A stretch of DNA of 19,077 nucleotides from positions 1-19,077 of the forward strand of contig CAMBYA010000006.1 of NCBI GenBank assembly GCA_945872035.1. The letters are read 5' to 3'. The stretch comes from Rhizobium sp. Q54. Its GTDB lineage: Bacteria > Pseudomonadota > Alphaproteobacteria > SMXS01. Each line of letters starts with the position of its first letter. The first letter of the stretch is position 1. The notes beneath the pieces were generated by a model. The model ran no database searches. It had not been told where the DNA came from and saw nothing but the letters and a program-made list of their open reading frames with translations. Of the stretch, positions 1 to 7,616 are shown one piece after another. The position numbers were made by a program, and so were the translations under genes.

Positions 1-1632
1 ATCGCGGCCAGCCACCGTTTCCACATCGCCCTGGACGACCCCAGCCCGGCGGACGGCCCCATGGCGGCAGGCGCCCTCGCCTTCCGCCTCGCGGCGCCGT
101 ATGTGGAACGGGACGCGGCGTCCGTCGCGTTGAACTGGGCGAGCAAGGCGGTGTCGTGCTTTCTCGAACTCGGCAGGCTGTCGCCGGAGGACGGTCACGA
201 ACAAATATCGCTCGACGAAGCCGCGCGTCTTCTTGAGCCGTTTCGCGAAGACGGCATCAACACTTACCGCTTCCTGCGCGCCGCCGATGATGCTGGCATC
301 CCCGTAACCCGCATTCTGCAGGGGCTTTACAGCTTCGGCGTCGACCGTCCGAGCCGCTGGCTCTTCAGCAGCATGCTCGACTCCACCTCGGCCATCGCCG
401 CCCAGGTGGCACGCGACAAGGTCGCGACGGCGAACATCCTGCGCCGGGCCGGACTGCCGGCGTCGCGTCACATTCGGGTGGCGCAGGCCGCGCAGGCGGT
501 CGAGGCGGCCCGCACGCTGGGATTCCCCGTCGTGGTCAAGCCCGCCGATCTCGACCAGGGAGCAGGCGTCGCTGCCGGGCTGACTGATGAAGCGGCTGTC
601 AGGGCCGCGTTCGACCACGCCCGTGGACTGTCCGAATCAATTCTGGTCGAGAAGCACTTCGACGGCGTCGACTACCGGGTCGTGGTACTGGACCACCAGA
701 TTGTCCAGATTTTTGCCAAGCGCCCTGGCGGTGTGCGGGGCGACGGCTCGAGCACTATCGCCCAACTCGTGCAGGCAGCGGGCGCCAGCCAGGAAGCGAG
801 GCGACGCCGGCGGGATTTCCGCAAGCGCATGCTGGAGCTGGACGCAGAAGCACTCGATATTCTCGCCGGACGGGACATGGGACCGGACAGCGTCATCCCG
901 GATGGGGAGTTCGTCGCCTTGAGGCGACGCTCCAACGTTTCCACGGGCGGCGAGCCGGTGCCGGTCGCAGCAGCCGCCGTTCACCCGGACAACGCAGCCC
1001 TCGCGATCCATGCGGCGGCGGCGCTGAGGCTGGACTTCGCCGGCGTGGACCTGATCATGGCCGACATCTCCCGGTCATGGCTCGACACCGGGGCGCTGAT
1101 CTGCGAGGTCAACGCCATGCCGCAGTTGAGCATCAGCTCGCCCTCGATCTACCGCGATGTCCTGAGGATCGCTCTGGGAGACCCCGCCACCATACCGGTC
1201 TGGCTGCACCTGTCCGACACCGTGCCGCCGTTTCCGGACCGCCTGTTGTCAGGCGCGCCTGGCGGAATAACCCTTGGCTATGCGTCGGCGCGCGGCATCC
1301 GTCTCAACGGGGCCGCATTTTCCGGCCCCCAGCCGGACGGCTTCACCGCCGCGCGGGCTTTGTTGCGCCAGCAGCCCATCGACGCCGCCATCGTCCACCT
1401 GACGCCGGACGACATCCTGCGCGACGGCCTGCCGTTCAACCGCTGCGCCAGGGCGATCGTCGAGACATCGTGCCTCGGCCGTCGGGAAGCGTTGTCCCGG
1501 TTGCTGCTCCACGCCGACGAGATCGTCGCCGAGACGCGTATCGACGGCCTGCCGCCGGACGCGGTAATGACCCTGCGGACGGCACCGGAAAGCGCGCTCG
1601 CCGACCTCCTCACCATGATGCAACTCAGATGA
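1..1632 (+). CDS. Cyanophycin-synthetase-like ATP-grasp ligase with degenerate Mur domain (5' end outside window)
   Basis: The frame is open from base 1, so the gene starts upstream; the first internal ATG is at 61 (residues numbered from there). The protein follows CphA in order. Residues 45-110 match its N-terminal region (AADDAGIPVTRI, STSAIA). An ATP-grasp domain spans about 115-365, with ARDK near 120, VVVKP at 157-161, LVEKHF at 195-200, GDGSSTIAQLV at 227-237, RRSNVSTGG at 289-297, HPDN at 308-311 and CEVN at 348-351. Residues 378-470 resemble the start of the CphA Mur-ligase part: GYASARGIRLNG and DILRDGLPFNRCARAIV correspond to its TTDG and GGILREGLGFDRC segments. The GTNGKT P-loop is absent and the protein stops after about 150 residues of this region. 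CphA joins aspartate and arginine with ATP. This protein may still form one amide bond, but it should not perform the Mur-type step. Substrate unknown. Confidence 0.75.
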   Translation: MAASHRFHIALDDPSPADGPMAAGALAFRLAAPYVERDAASVALNWASKAVSCFLELGRLSPEDGHEQISLDEAARLLEPFREDGINTYRFLRAADDAGIPVTRILQGLYSFGVDRPSRWLFSSMLDSTSAIAAQVARDKVATANILRRAGLPASRHIRVAQAAQAVEAARTLGFPVVVKPADLDQGAGVAAGLTDEAAVRAAFDHARGLSESILVEKHFDGVDYRVVVLDHQIVQIFAKRPGGVRGDGSSTIAQLVQAAGASQEARRRRRDFRKRMLELDAEALDILAGRDMGPDSVIPDGEFVALRRRSNVSTGGEPVPVAAAAVHPDNAALAIHAAAALRLDFAGVDLIMADISRSWLDTGALICEVNAMPQLSISSPSIYRDVLRIALGDPATIPVWLHLSDTVPPFPDRLLSGAPGGITLGYASARGIRLNGAAFSGPQPDGFTAARALLRQQPIDAAIVHLTPDDILRDGLPFNRCARAIVETSCLGRREALSRLLLHADEIVAETRIDGLPPDAVMTLRTAPESALADLLTMMQLR

Positions 1633-1686
1633 TATCGATCTCCGTTCCGATTACCGGGTTCAGCGGAGACGTATACACTCGGCGTC

Positions 1687-1958
1687 ATGGCGCACCTCAC
1701 CGTTAGCGTGGAGTATGGCATCCATTGCCTGCTCTGGCTCACCGACGCCGGCGATACGCCCCTGAGCAGCCGCGACCACGCGGACCTGCAACGGATATCG
1801 CCCACGTTCCTGGCGAAGATTTTCACCAAGCTGGCGAAGGCGGAGATCGTCCGGGCGACGGAAGGGGTGCGTGGCGGTCACGCGCTGGCAAGGAAATTCG
1901 CGGCCGCTGCATGCTGTTCGGGGAACAGGCGCCCGGCTGGGCGACGGGCACTGCCTGA
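1687..1958 (+). pseudogene. Rrf2-family transcriptional regulator, internal deletion and frameshift
   Basis: From ATG 1687 the reading is a clear Rrf2 N-terminus: LTVSVEYGIHCLLWL, then PLSSRDHADLQRISPTFLAKIF, then KAEIVRATEGVRGGHALAR, that is, the winged-helix DNA-binding domain. After about residue 68 the frame loses similarity. The C-terminal Rrf2 stretch resumes in another frame (about 1893-1958) as EIRGRCMLFGEQAPGWATG and ends at TGA 1956-1958. The usual 25-30 residues between these parts are missing, so a deletion that shifted the frame is the simplest explanation. The original frame runs uselessly into the tRNA gene. Rrf2 proteins usually sense Fe-S clusters or nitric oxide through cysteines; only one relevant Cys (GRC) survives, out of frame. 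It lies 54 bases after the CphA-like gene on the same strand. Confidence 0.8.
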
Positions 1959-2009
1959 GCCCGCCGGTCTCCTGCTGGCTGCGCCACACGAAGCCGAAAA
2001 GGCGAAGCG

Positions 2010-2086
2010 TGGTGGGCCCGGCAGGACTCGAACCTGCAACCAGACCGTTATGAGCGGTCGGCTCTAACCAATTGAGCTACAGGCCC
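2010..2086 (-). tRNA. tRNA with CAU anticodon, probably tRNA-Ile2 (lysidine type)
   Basis: The minus strand folds as a full 77-base cloverleaf: acceptor GGGCCTG pairs with CGGGCCC (one G-U); D stem GCTC/GAGC; anticodon stem GACCG/CGGTC around loop CTCATAA; T stem GCAGG/CCTGC around TTCGAGT; discriminator A; and an encoded CCA at 2012-2010. The anticodon is CAU, which fits elongator Met, initiator Met or Ile2. The loop CTCATAA and variable loop TGGTT resemble E. coli tRNA-Ile2 more than elongator tRNA-Met, so I favour Ile2, whose C34 is changed to lysidine by TilS to read AUA. The 3' end faces the Rrf2 remnant. Confidence 0.93.
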
Positions 2087-2104
2087 CCAAGGCGAGGACG
2101 GCTT

Positions 2105-2132
2105 CTGATAGCATTATTGACGCCAATGCCAA
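2105..2132 (-). promoter_or_regulatory. Candidate promoter of the tRNA gene
   Basis: On the minus strand TTGGCA (2132-2127) is followed after 16 bases by TATCAG (2110-2105), about 18 bases before the first tRNA base. Match to sigma-70 consensus is 5/6 and 4/6. No experimental support is available. Confidence 0.4.
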
Positions 2133-2148
2133 AGCCCCTGAAACGGCG

Positions 2149-2179
2149 AAGGCCGGGGCCGTTGGACGGTCCCGGCCTT
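2149..2179. terminator. Strong hairpin, possible terminator
   Basis: A 12-bp stem AAGGCCGGGGCC / GGTCCCGGCCTT (one G-U on the plus strand) encloses a 7-base loop GTTGGAC. Neither side has a real T-tract, so the direction, and even the terminator role, is uncertain. It separates the tRNA promoter from the gene-poor stretch to the right. Confidence 0.45.
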
Positions 2180-2470
2180 CCACCTGCTCCGAGGATCCGT
2201 ACCGCCAGATCAGCTGGAATTCGATCGTCCGCGGCATGATCGGCGTGCCGGTGCCGCCGCCGGTCGAGGGCGTGTCGCCCGAGGCCAGCGGCCGCAGACG
2301 CAAAAGAGAACGAAAGGATGTTTCTGGACGATTTTTCCCCATCCCCCCAGAAAAGCAGCGATTCACCGCCTTACGCGTTTGCCGCACAAGTACTCGTAGA
2401 CTTCTTCATAACACCCTCACCGCCATAACATCTGACGATCGCTGGAAACTTGGCCATTATATTAATTCTA
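2180..2470. other. Gene-poor stretch with a short codon-like block
   Basis: No intact gene is convincing here. Bases about 2190-2300 have strongly GC-biased third positions in two frames. The plus frame through 2236 reads EDPYRQISWNSIVRGMIG. The minus frame reads GTPIMPRTIEFQLIWRYGSS. Both run on without sensible ends, one into AT-rich DNA and the other through the hairpin and tRNA promoter. I recognise neither. The block could be a fragment of a lost gene. Confidence 0.3.
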
Positions 2471-2504
2471 AAATATTCATGTTAGATTTTTCCAATGAAT
2501 ATTT
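2471..2504. repeat. Perfect 10-bp inverted repeat in AT-rich DNA
   Basis: AAATATTCAT (2471-2480) and ATGAATATTT (2495-2504) are exact reverse complements separated by 14 bases (2481-2494). The arms share the ATGAAT core with a second palindrome just downstream. It lies about 150 bases before the oxidoreductase start, so an operator or leader hairpin is possible. Confidence 0.75.
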
Positions 2505-2510
2505 GGCGCT

Positions 2511-2534
2511 GCATTCACCTTTATAGATGAATGC
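2511..2534. repeat. Perfect 7-bp inverted repeat, second of a pair
   Basis: GCATTCA (2511-2517) and TGAATGC (2528-2534) are exact reverse complements with a 10-base spacer that contains TTATAGA. With the repeat at 2471-2504 it gives four copies of ATTCA/TGAAT in 64 bases. Confidence 0.7.
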
Positions 2535-2653
2535 AACATCGCAGCCATCATGCGTGATTTTACTCATCGGTAACCCATGTTGCGCGGCGAGCGGCGGCGC
2601 GCTAGCGTGCGGCATCGGGCGGCGCACGCCCACCAAACCGAGGGAGAGCGAGC

Positions 2654-3724
2654 ATGAAGAAGATCAAGCTGGGGTTGATGATCGGCTATTCCGGGGCACA
2701 AATGAATCTGCCCATGGACAAGGTCAAGCTGGCCGAGGAGCTGGGCTACGATTCCGTCTGGACGGCAGAGGCCTACGGCTCCGACGCGGTGACGCCCCTC
2801 GCCTACATCGCCGCCCACACCAAGCGCATCCGTCTGGGCACCGCCATCATGCAAATGGCAGGCCGGTCGCCGACCATGGCCGCCATGCAGGCCGCCACCG
2901 TCGATGCGCTGGCCGGCGGCAACCGCTTCATCGCCGGGATCGGCATGTCGGGCCCGCAGATCGTCGAGGGCTGGTACGGCCAGCCCTGGGGCAAGCCCTA
3001 TCACTGGATGAAGGACTACATCACCATCATGCGCAAGGTGTTCGCGCGCGATGAGCCGGTGACCCATGACGGCCAGCAGCTGCCGCTGCCGCTGCCCGCC
3101 GACCGCCCGGGCGCCATGGGCATCGGCAAGCCGCTGAAGTCGATCCTGCACACCAACCCCAACATCCCGATCTGGACCGGCTCCGGCACCGAGACCATGG
3201 TGAAGCTGACCGCCCAGCTGGCCGACGGCTGGCTGCCGCTGGGCTGGACCCCGCGCGGCATGGAACTGTACGGCGACTGGCTGAAGGAAGGCTTCGCCAA
3301 GGCCGGCAACGGCAAGAGCATGGATAATTTCGAGATCCAGGCCGGCGTCGGCGTCCACATCACCGACGACGTCAAGGCTGGCCTCGCGGTGCTGAAGCCG
3401 ACCATCGCGCTCTATGCGGGCGGCATGGGCCACAAGGACAAGAACTTCCACAAGGACCGGATGGTGAAGTTCGGCTATGGCGACGCCGCCAACCGCATCC
3501 AGGAGCTGTACCTCGCCGGCCGGAAGGAAGAGGCCGCAGCCGCCGTTCCCGACGAATATGTCGACGAGCAGAACCTGGTCGGACCCGAGAAGCGCATCCG
3601 CCAGAACTGGGCCGCCTGGGCGGATTCCGGCGCGACCGGCATTTCCATCGGCACCCGACAGACCGAGGCGATCCACCTGATGGCCGACATCGCCGGCAGC
3701 AAGGAAAACATCGCCGCCGAATAG
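2654..3724 (+). CDS. LLM-class (luciferase-like) F420-type oxidoreductase
   Basis: This 356-residue protein is a member of the bacterial luciferase-like TIM-barrel family. These enzymes use reduced F420 or FMN to reduce or oxidise organic substrates in the cytoplasm; the substrate cannot be read from sequence. Supporting stretches are LAEELGYDSVWTAEAYGSDA near residue 27, RIRLGTAIMQMAGRSPTMAA near 58, DALAGGNRFIAGIGMSGPQI near 83, and IPIWTGSGTETMVKLTAQLA near 172, in the family order. Length is typical. The start is set by GGGAGAG seven bases before ATG 2654. It is monocistronic, with a long AT-rich leader before it and a strong terminator after it. Whether the cofactor is F420 or flavin is open, since no F420 biosynthesis gene is in view. 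Confidence 0.85.
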   Translation: MKKIKLGLMIGYSGAQMNLPMDKVKLAEELGYDSVWTAEAYGSDAVTPLAYIAAHTKRIRLGTAIMQMAGRSPTMAAMQAATVDALAGGNRFIAGIGMSGPQIVEGWYGQPWGKPYHWMKDYITIMRKVFARDEPVTHDGQQLPLPLPADRPGAMGIGKPLKSILHTNPNIPIWTGSGTETMVKLTAQLADGWLPLGWTPRGMELYGDWLKEGFAKAGNGKSMDNFEIQAGVGVHITDDVKAGLAVLKPTIALYAGGMGHKDKNFHKDRMVKFGYGDAANRIQELYLAGRKEEAAAAVPDEYVDEQNLVGPEKRIRQNWAAWADSGATGISIGTRQTEAIHLMADIAGSKENIAAE

Positions 3725-3746
3725 GCCGGCAGGGTAGTATCCCCGG

Positions 3747-3778
3747 CGGCCCCGCTTCAGCGGGGCCGTTCCGTTTCG
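3747..3778 (+). terminator. Rho-independent terminator of the oxidoreductase gene
   Basis: A perfect 9-bp stem CGGCCCCGC (3747-3755) / GCGGGGCCG (3760-3768) with loop TTCA is followed by the T-rich run TTCCGTTT. It begins 22 bases after the stop codon. Confidence 0.8.
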
Positions 3779-3822
3779 AGCGGTAGCTTGATGCTCCGCC
3801 AAAGGCACGGTAAGGAACAGGC

Positions 3823-5286
3823 GTGATCGATCTGCGCCCCATCCTCCAGGTCATCGGCATGCTGCTCTGCATTCTCGCGGTGGTCATGCTGATTCCGGCT
3901 GCCGTCGATCTGGCCTACGGCCACCGCGAAAATCTCGGCTTCGTCGGCGCTTCGGTGATCACGGCCTTCGCCGGCGCGCTGCTGTGGCTGGGCAACCGCG
4001 GGCATTCCCGGGCGGAGTTCACCCTGCGGCAGACTTTCCTGCTGACCGTGCTGACCTGGATCGTGGTCAGCGTCTTCGCGTCATTGCCGCTGATGTTCGG
4101 CCACTCGAGGCTCAGCCCGGCCGATGCGCTGTTCGAGACCATGTCCGGCCTGACGACCACGGGCGCCACCGTGATCGTCGGCCTGGACCACATGCCGGCG
4201 GGGCTGCTGCTATGGCGCGCGTTGCTGCACGCCATGGGCGGCGTCGGCATCATCGTCGTGGCGCTCGCGCTCCTGCCCATGCTCAGGGTCGGCGGCATGC
4301 AGCTTTTCCGCACCGAGTCCTCGGAGAAGGACAAGAAGCTTCTCCCCAGCACCGGCCAGCTCGCGCTGGCGATCACCGGCGTATTCGCGGTGCTGGCGAG
4401 CCTGTGCACGCTCGCCTACCTGATGGGCGGCATGACCCTGCTGGACGCCGTCTGCCACGCGCTGTCGACCGTGGCGACCGGTGGCTTCGCCAACTACGAC
4501 TCCTCGATCGCCGTTTTCGACAGCCTGTACCTGGAAACGGTGGCCATCGTCTTCATGCTGGCGGGCTCCTTGCCGTTTACGGTCTATGTGGCGCTCAGCA
4601 GCCGGAGGATGACGGTGAAATCGATCCCGGGCCTGTTCGACGACCAGATCCGCTGGTTCCTGATCTTCTGCGCCGCGGTATCGCTGATGATGAGCGCCTG
4701 GCTCTACTTCCAGGGCCATTTCTCGCTGGGCGATGCGCTGCGCCACGGCACCTTCAACGTGATCTCGGCGATCACCACAACCGGCTTCGTCTCCACCGAC
4801 TACCTGCAATGGGGCGGCGGCGCGACCATGGTGTTCTTTGCGCTTTATTTCGTCGGCGGCTGCACCGGTTCGACCACCGGATCGGTCAAGATCTTCCGCT
4901 ACCAGGTGCTGTTCCAGGCAATCCGCCGCATCCTGTTCCGCATGGTCAACCCGCACGGCGTGATGAGCCTGAAGCTGAACAATACCCCGGTCAGCGAGGA
5001 GACGTTGACCTCGGTGATCGCGTTCATGTTCCTGTTCTTCGTCACCATGTTCATGGTCGCCGTGGGCCTGGCGCTGACCGGCGTCGATTTCATGACCGCG
5101 CTCACCAGCGGCGCGGCGGCGGTGTCGAATGTGGGGCCGGGGCTGGGCGACATTGGCGGCCCGGTAGGCAACTATGCCGGCTTCTCCGACATCGCCAAAC
5201 TGATCATGTGCGTCGGCATGCTGCTGGGGCGTCTCGAGCTGTTCACGGTATTCGTGCTGTTCACGCCCGGCTTCTGGCGGATTTAG
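3823..5286 (+). CDS. trkH: TrkH-type potassium uptake membrane subunit
   Basis: A 487-residue polytopic inner-membrane protein of the TrkH/TrkG/KtrB superfamily, which moves K+ with a Trk or Ktr gating partner. The four pore loops are visible, each with its filter glycine: TTTGAT (G114), STVATGG (G220), ITTTGF (G321) and SNVGPG (G438). They alternate with hydrophobic segments in the fourfold M1-P-M2 pattern. It also has the typical stretches HAMGGVGIIVVALALLPML near 136 and GGCTGSTTGSVKIFR near 345. The start is GTG 3823, six bases after AAGGA; no better in-frame ATG agrees with the family N-terminus. The length is normal. No TrkA partner is present, so gating must come from a subunit encoded elsewhere. 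A small hairpin and a short T-rich run lie between it and the upstream gene, so it probably has its own promoter. Confidence 0.93.
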   Translation: MIDLRPILQVIGMLLCILAVVMLIPAAVDLAYGHRENLGFVGASVITAFAGALLWLGNRGHSRAEFTLRQTFLLTVLTWIVVSVFASLPLMFGHSRLSPADALFETMSGLTTTGATVIVGLDHMPAGLLLWRALLHAMGGVGIIVVALALLPMLRVGGMQLFRTESSEKDKKLLPSTGQLALAITGVFAVLASLCTLAYLMGGMTLLDAVCHALSTVATGGFANYDSSIAVFDSLYLETVAIVFMLAGSLPFTVYVALSSRRMTVKSIPGLFDDQIRWFLIFCAAVSLMMSAWLYFQGHFSLGDALRHGTFNVISAITTTGFVSTDYLQWGGGATMVFFALYFVGGCTGSTTGSVKIFRYQVLFQAIRRILFRMVNPHGVMSLKLNNTPVSEETLTSVIAFMFLFFVTMFMVAVGLALTGVDFMTALTSGAAAVSNVGPGLGDIGGPVGNYAGFSDIAKLIMCVGMLLGRLELFTVFVLFTPGFWRI

Positions 5287-5304
5287 GCGACACTTCCCAC
5301 GATT

Positions 5305-5395
5305 GTCATCCCCGCCAAGCAATGCGCGCGGGGGCCTATTACCACGCAGATTCGACGGTTCAGACAACGTACCGCCGGAAGCATGGGTCCCCCGC
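5305..5395. repeat. Degenerate REP-like intergenic element between convergent genes
   Basis: The spacer between trkH and rpoD begins with TGTCATCCCCGC (5305-5316 region) and later has ATGGGTCCCCCGC (5383-5395). These are the two outer halves of the GTCATCCCCGC...GCGGGGACCCAT type of intergenic palindrome common in alphaproteobacteria. CCCCGC 5310-5315 also pairs with GCGGGG 5328-5333 and could help stop transcription from either side. Assignment is from general familiarity; only one copy is seen here. Confidence 0.35.
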
Positions 5396-5463
5396 TCGCA
5401 AGTGTCGCAGCCGAGAACCTGACGGTTCGCGGGCTCCACTAGCGTCGGGGCTGACAGTAAAGG

Positions 5464-7461
5464 TCAGGTATCGAGGAAGCTGCGGAGCTTGCGGCTCCGG
5501 CTGGGGTGCTTCAGTTTGCGCAGCGCCTTCGCCTCGATCTGGCGGATGCGCTCGCGGGTGACCGAGAACTGCTGGCCCACTTCCTCGAGTGTGTGGTCGG
5601 TGTTCATGCCGATGCCGAAGCGCATGCGCAGCACGCGCTCCTCGCGCGGCGTGAGCGACGCCAGCACCCGCGTCGTGGTCGAGCGCAGATTGTCCTGGAT
5701 CGCGGCGTCGAGCGGCTGGACCGCGTTCTTGTCCTCGATGAAGTCGCCCAGGTGGCTGTCCTCCTCGTCGCCGATCGGCGTCTCGAGGCTGATCGGCTCC
5801 TTGGCGATCTTCAGCACCTTGCGCACCTTCTCGAGCGGCATGGAAAGCTTTTCCGCCAGCTCCTCGGGCGTCGGCTCGCGGCCGATCTCGTGCAGCATCT
5901 GCCGCGAGGTACGCACCAGCTTGTTGATGGTCTCGATCATGTGGACCGGAATGCGGATGGTGCGCGCCTGGTCGGCGATCGAGCGGGTGATCGCCTGCCG
6001 GATCCACCAGGTGGCATAGGTCGAGAACTTGTAGCCGCGGCGGTACTCGAACTTGTCCACCGCCTTCATCAGGCCGATGTTGCCTTCCTGGATCAGGTCG
6101 AGGAACTGCAGGCCGCGGTTGGTGTATTTCTTGGCGATGGAGATCACCAGCCGGAGATTGGCCTCGACCATCTCCTTCTTGGCCTGGCGGGCTTCCTTCT
6201 CGCCCTTCTGGACGGTCTGCACCACGCGGCGGTACTCGCCGATCGGCAGGCCGCTGACCTGGCTGATCTCGGCGATCTCCTTGCGGATCAACTCGACGCG
6301 CGCGCCTTCGCGCTCGGCGAACGCCTTCCAGCCCTTGCCGGGAAGCTGCGCGACATTCTGCAGCCAATCCGGATCCAGTTCATGGCCCTGGTAGTGCTGC
6401 AGGAATTCCATGCGGTTAACTTTGTTGCTCTCGGCGAGGCGCAGCAGCTGCCCCTGCAGGCCGAGCAGCCGGCGATTATAGTTGTAGAGTTCCTCGACCA
6501 GCGTCTCGACGCGGGAATTGTTGAGGTGGACGATGTTGACGAGGGCGATGATCTCGCCCTTCAGCGTCCGGTACTTCTTTTCCTGGGCCGGCGAAAACGT
6601 GCCCTGGCCGAGCTGGACGTCGAGGCGCGCCTGCTGCAGCTTCTCCAGCCTCTTGTAGGTGGCGGAGATCTGCTCGAACTTCTCGATCACCTCGGGCTTC
6701 AGCCGCTCTTCCATGACGGAGAGCGACACGGCGGCCTCGTCGGAATTTTCCTCTTCCTCTTCGGCGCCGGCCTCGCTCACCGGCGGTGCGACACCTTCCT
6801 CCTCGTCCTCGTCGGCCGGCGCCTCGGCCTCGACAGCCACGGCGTCCTCGCCAGCCATCTCGGCCGGCAGCGCACCGTTGCCGCCCGGGCCCGCGCCATA
6901 GGTGGCGTCCAGATCGATGATGTCGCGGAGCAGGAGTTGCTGATTGATCAGCTGGTCGTGCCAGTCGGTAATGGCGGCAAACGTGAGCGGGCTTTCGCAA
7001 AGGCCGTCGATCATGGCGTTTCGGCCGGCCTCGATACGCTTGGCGATGGCAATTTCGCCCTGACGCGACAGCAGCTCGACGCTGCCCATCTCGCGCAGAT
7101 ACATGCGCACCGGATCGTCGGTGCGGTCGACTTCGGCTTCCTTGGCGCGCGGGCTGCCCAACTCGTCGTCGTCGCCGCTGGCGACTTCCTCGACGTCCTC
7201 GGCCTCGTCCGCCGCTTCCTCGTTCTCGATGACGTTGATGCCCATTTCGGACATCATGGCCATTATGTCCTCGATCTGCTCGGAGGACAGCTGGTCCTGC
7301 GGCAGCACCCGGTTCAGTTCATCATAGGTGACGTAGCCCCGCTCCTTGGCGGCAGCGATCATCTTCTTGACCGCTTCCGCGGACGAATCGACGAGCGGGC
7401 TGTCACCCAGCTCCTCGGACTCGTCGCGCTCTTTCACCGACTCGGATGCGTCCTTCGCCAT
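5464..7461 (-). CDS. rpoD: RNA polymerase primary sigma factor RpoD (sigma-70)
   Basis: The housekeeping sigma factor directs core RNA polymerase to -35/-10 promoters. All regions are present in the 665 residues: sigma 1.1 (about 28-80, [20 protein letters not shown]); 1.2 (116-146, [11 protein letters not shown]); an acidic insert (200-245); the non-conserved region; region 2 (433-512, [19 protein letters not shown] and [13 protein letters not shown]); region 3 (525-580); and region 4 (592-665), with [20 protein letters not shown] as its helix-turn-helix. The C-terminus [11 protein letters not shown] is standard. Length is normal for alphaproteobacteria. The start at 7461 has AGGAG upstream at a somewhat long spacing (11 bases). 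It follows dnaG with a 155-base gap, so it is probably transcribed both with dnaG and from its own promoter. Confidence 0.98.
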   Translation of the reverse strand: MAKDASESVKERDESEELGDSPLVDSSAEAVKKMIAAAKERGYVTYDELNRVLPQDQLSSEQIEDIMAMMSEMGINVIENEEAADEAEDVEEVASGDDDELGSPRAKEAEVDRTDDPVRMYLREMGSVELLSRQGEIAIAKRIEAGRNAMIDGLCESPLTFAAITDWHDQLINQQLLLRDIIDLDATYGAGPGGNGALPAEMAGEDAVAVEAEAPADEDEEEGVAPPVSEAGAEEEEENSDEAAVSLSVMEERLKPEVIEKFEQISATYKRLEKLQQARLDVQLGQGTFSPAQEKKYRTLKGEIIALVNIVHLNNSRVETLVEELYNYNRRLLGLQGQLLRLAESNKVNRMEFLQHYQGHELDPDWLQNVAQLPGKGWKAFAEREGARVELIRKEIAEISQVSGLPIGEYRRVVQTVQKGEKEARQAKKEMVEANLRLVISIAKKYTNRGLQFLDLIQEGNIGLMKAVDKFEYRRGYKFSTYATWWIRQAITRSIADQARTIRIPVHMIETINKLVRTSRQMLHEIGREPTPEELAEKLSMPLEKVRKVLKIAKEPISLETPIGDEEDSHLGDFIEDKNAVQPLDAAIQDNLRSTTTRVLASLTPREERVLRMRFGIGMNTDHTLEEVGQQFSVTRERIRQIEAKALRKLKHPSRSRKLRSFLDT

Positions 7462-7493
7462 GAACGTCTCTGCTCCTGTAAGGCTCGCGCCGG

Positions 7494-7509
7494 CCGGACA
7501 TCGGTCCGG
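7494..7509 (-). promoter_or_regulatory. Perfect hairpin in the rpoD leader
   Basis: On the minus strand CCGGAC, CGAT, GTCCGG form a perfect 6-bp stem with a tetraloop, about 17 bases upstream of the rpoD Shine-Dalgarno. A second stem-loop, GCCGG/CCGGC with a 5-base loop at 7591-7605, lies just after the dnaG stop. Neither is followed by a T-tract on the minus strand, so leader structure or mRNA processing is more likely than termination. Confidence 0.45.
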
Positions 7510-7616
7510 TGACGCGCGCCTGAAATTCGGGTCTCTATCTGGTCCATCAGAACGCCCGGGGCGCCTGACTTTTTCCTCGTTATCATCGACGCCGGTTTTC
7601 CCGGCCGCCGCCGCTT

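Noticed and set aside
1959..2067. Continuation of the Rrf2 reading frame, ending GPGRTRTCNQTV
   Set aside because: This peptide is the antisense translation of the tRNA gene, a well-known false-ORF pattern; the true remnant ends at TGA 1956-1958.
2527..3054. Plus-strand ORF of 175 codons overlapping the oxidoreductase start
   Set aside because: It has no convincing start signal or family likeness, and most of it is an out-of-frame reading of the oxidoreductase gene.
2564..3808. Minus-strand ORF of 414 codons opposite the oxidoreductase
   Set aside because: Shadow of the real gene; it also runs through the downstream terminator and has no recognisable motif.
5506..7512. Long plus-strand ORF of 668 codons opposite rpoD
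   Set aside because: It mirrors the rpoD codons; the amino-acid mix (Leu/Asp/Gly/Val/His/Arg-rich) matches no family, while the minus strand is an unmistakable RpoD.
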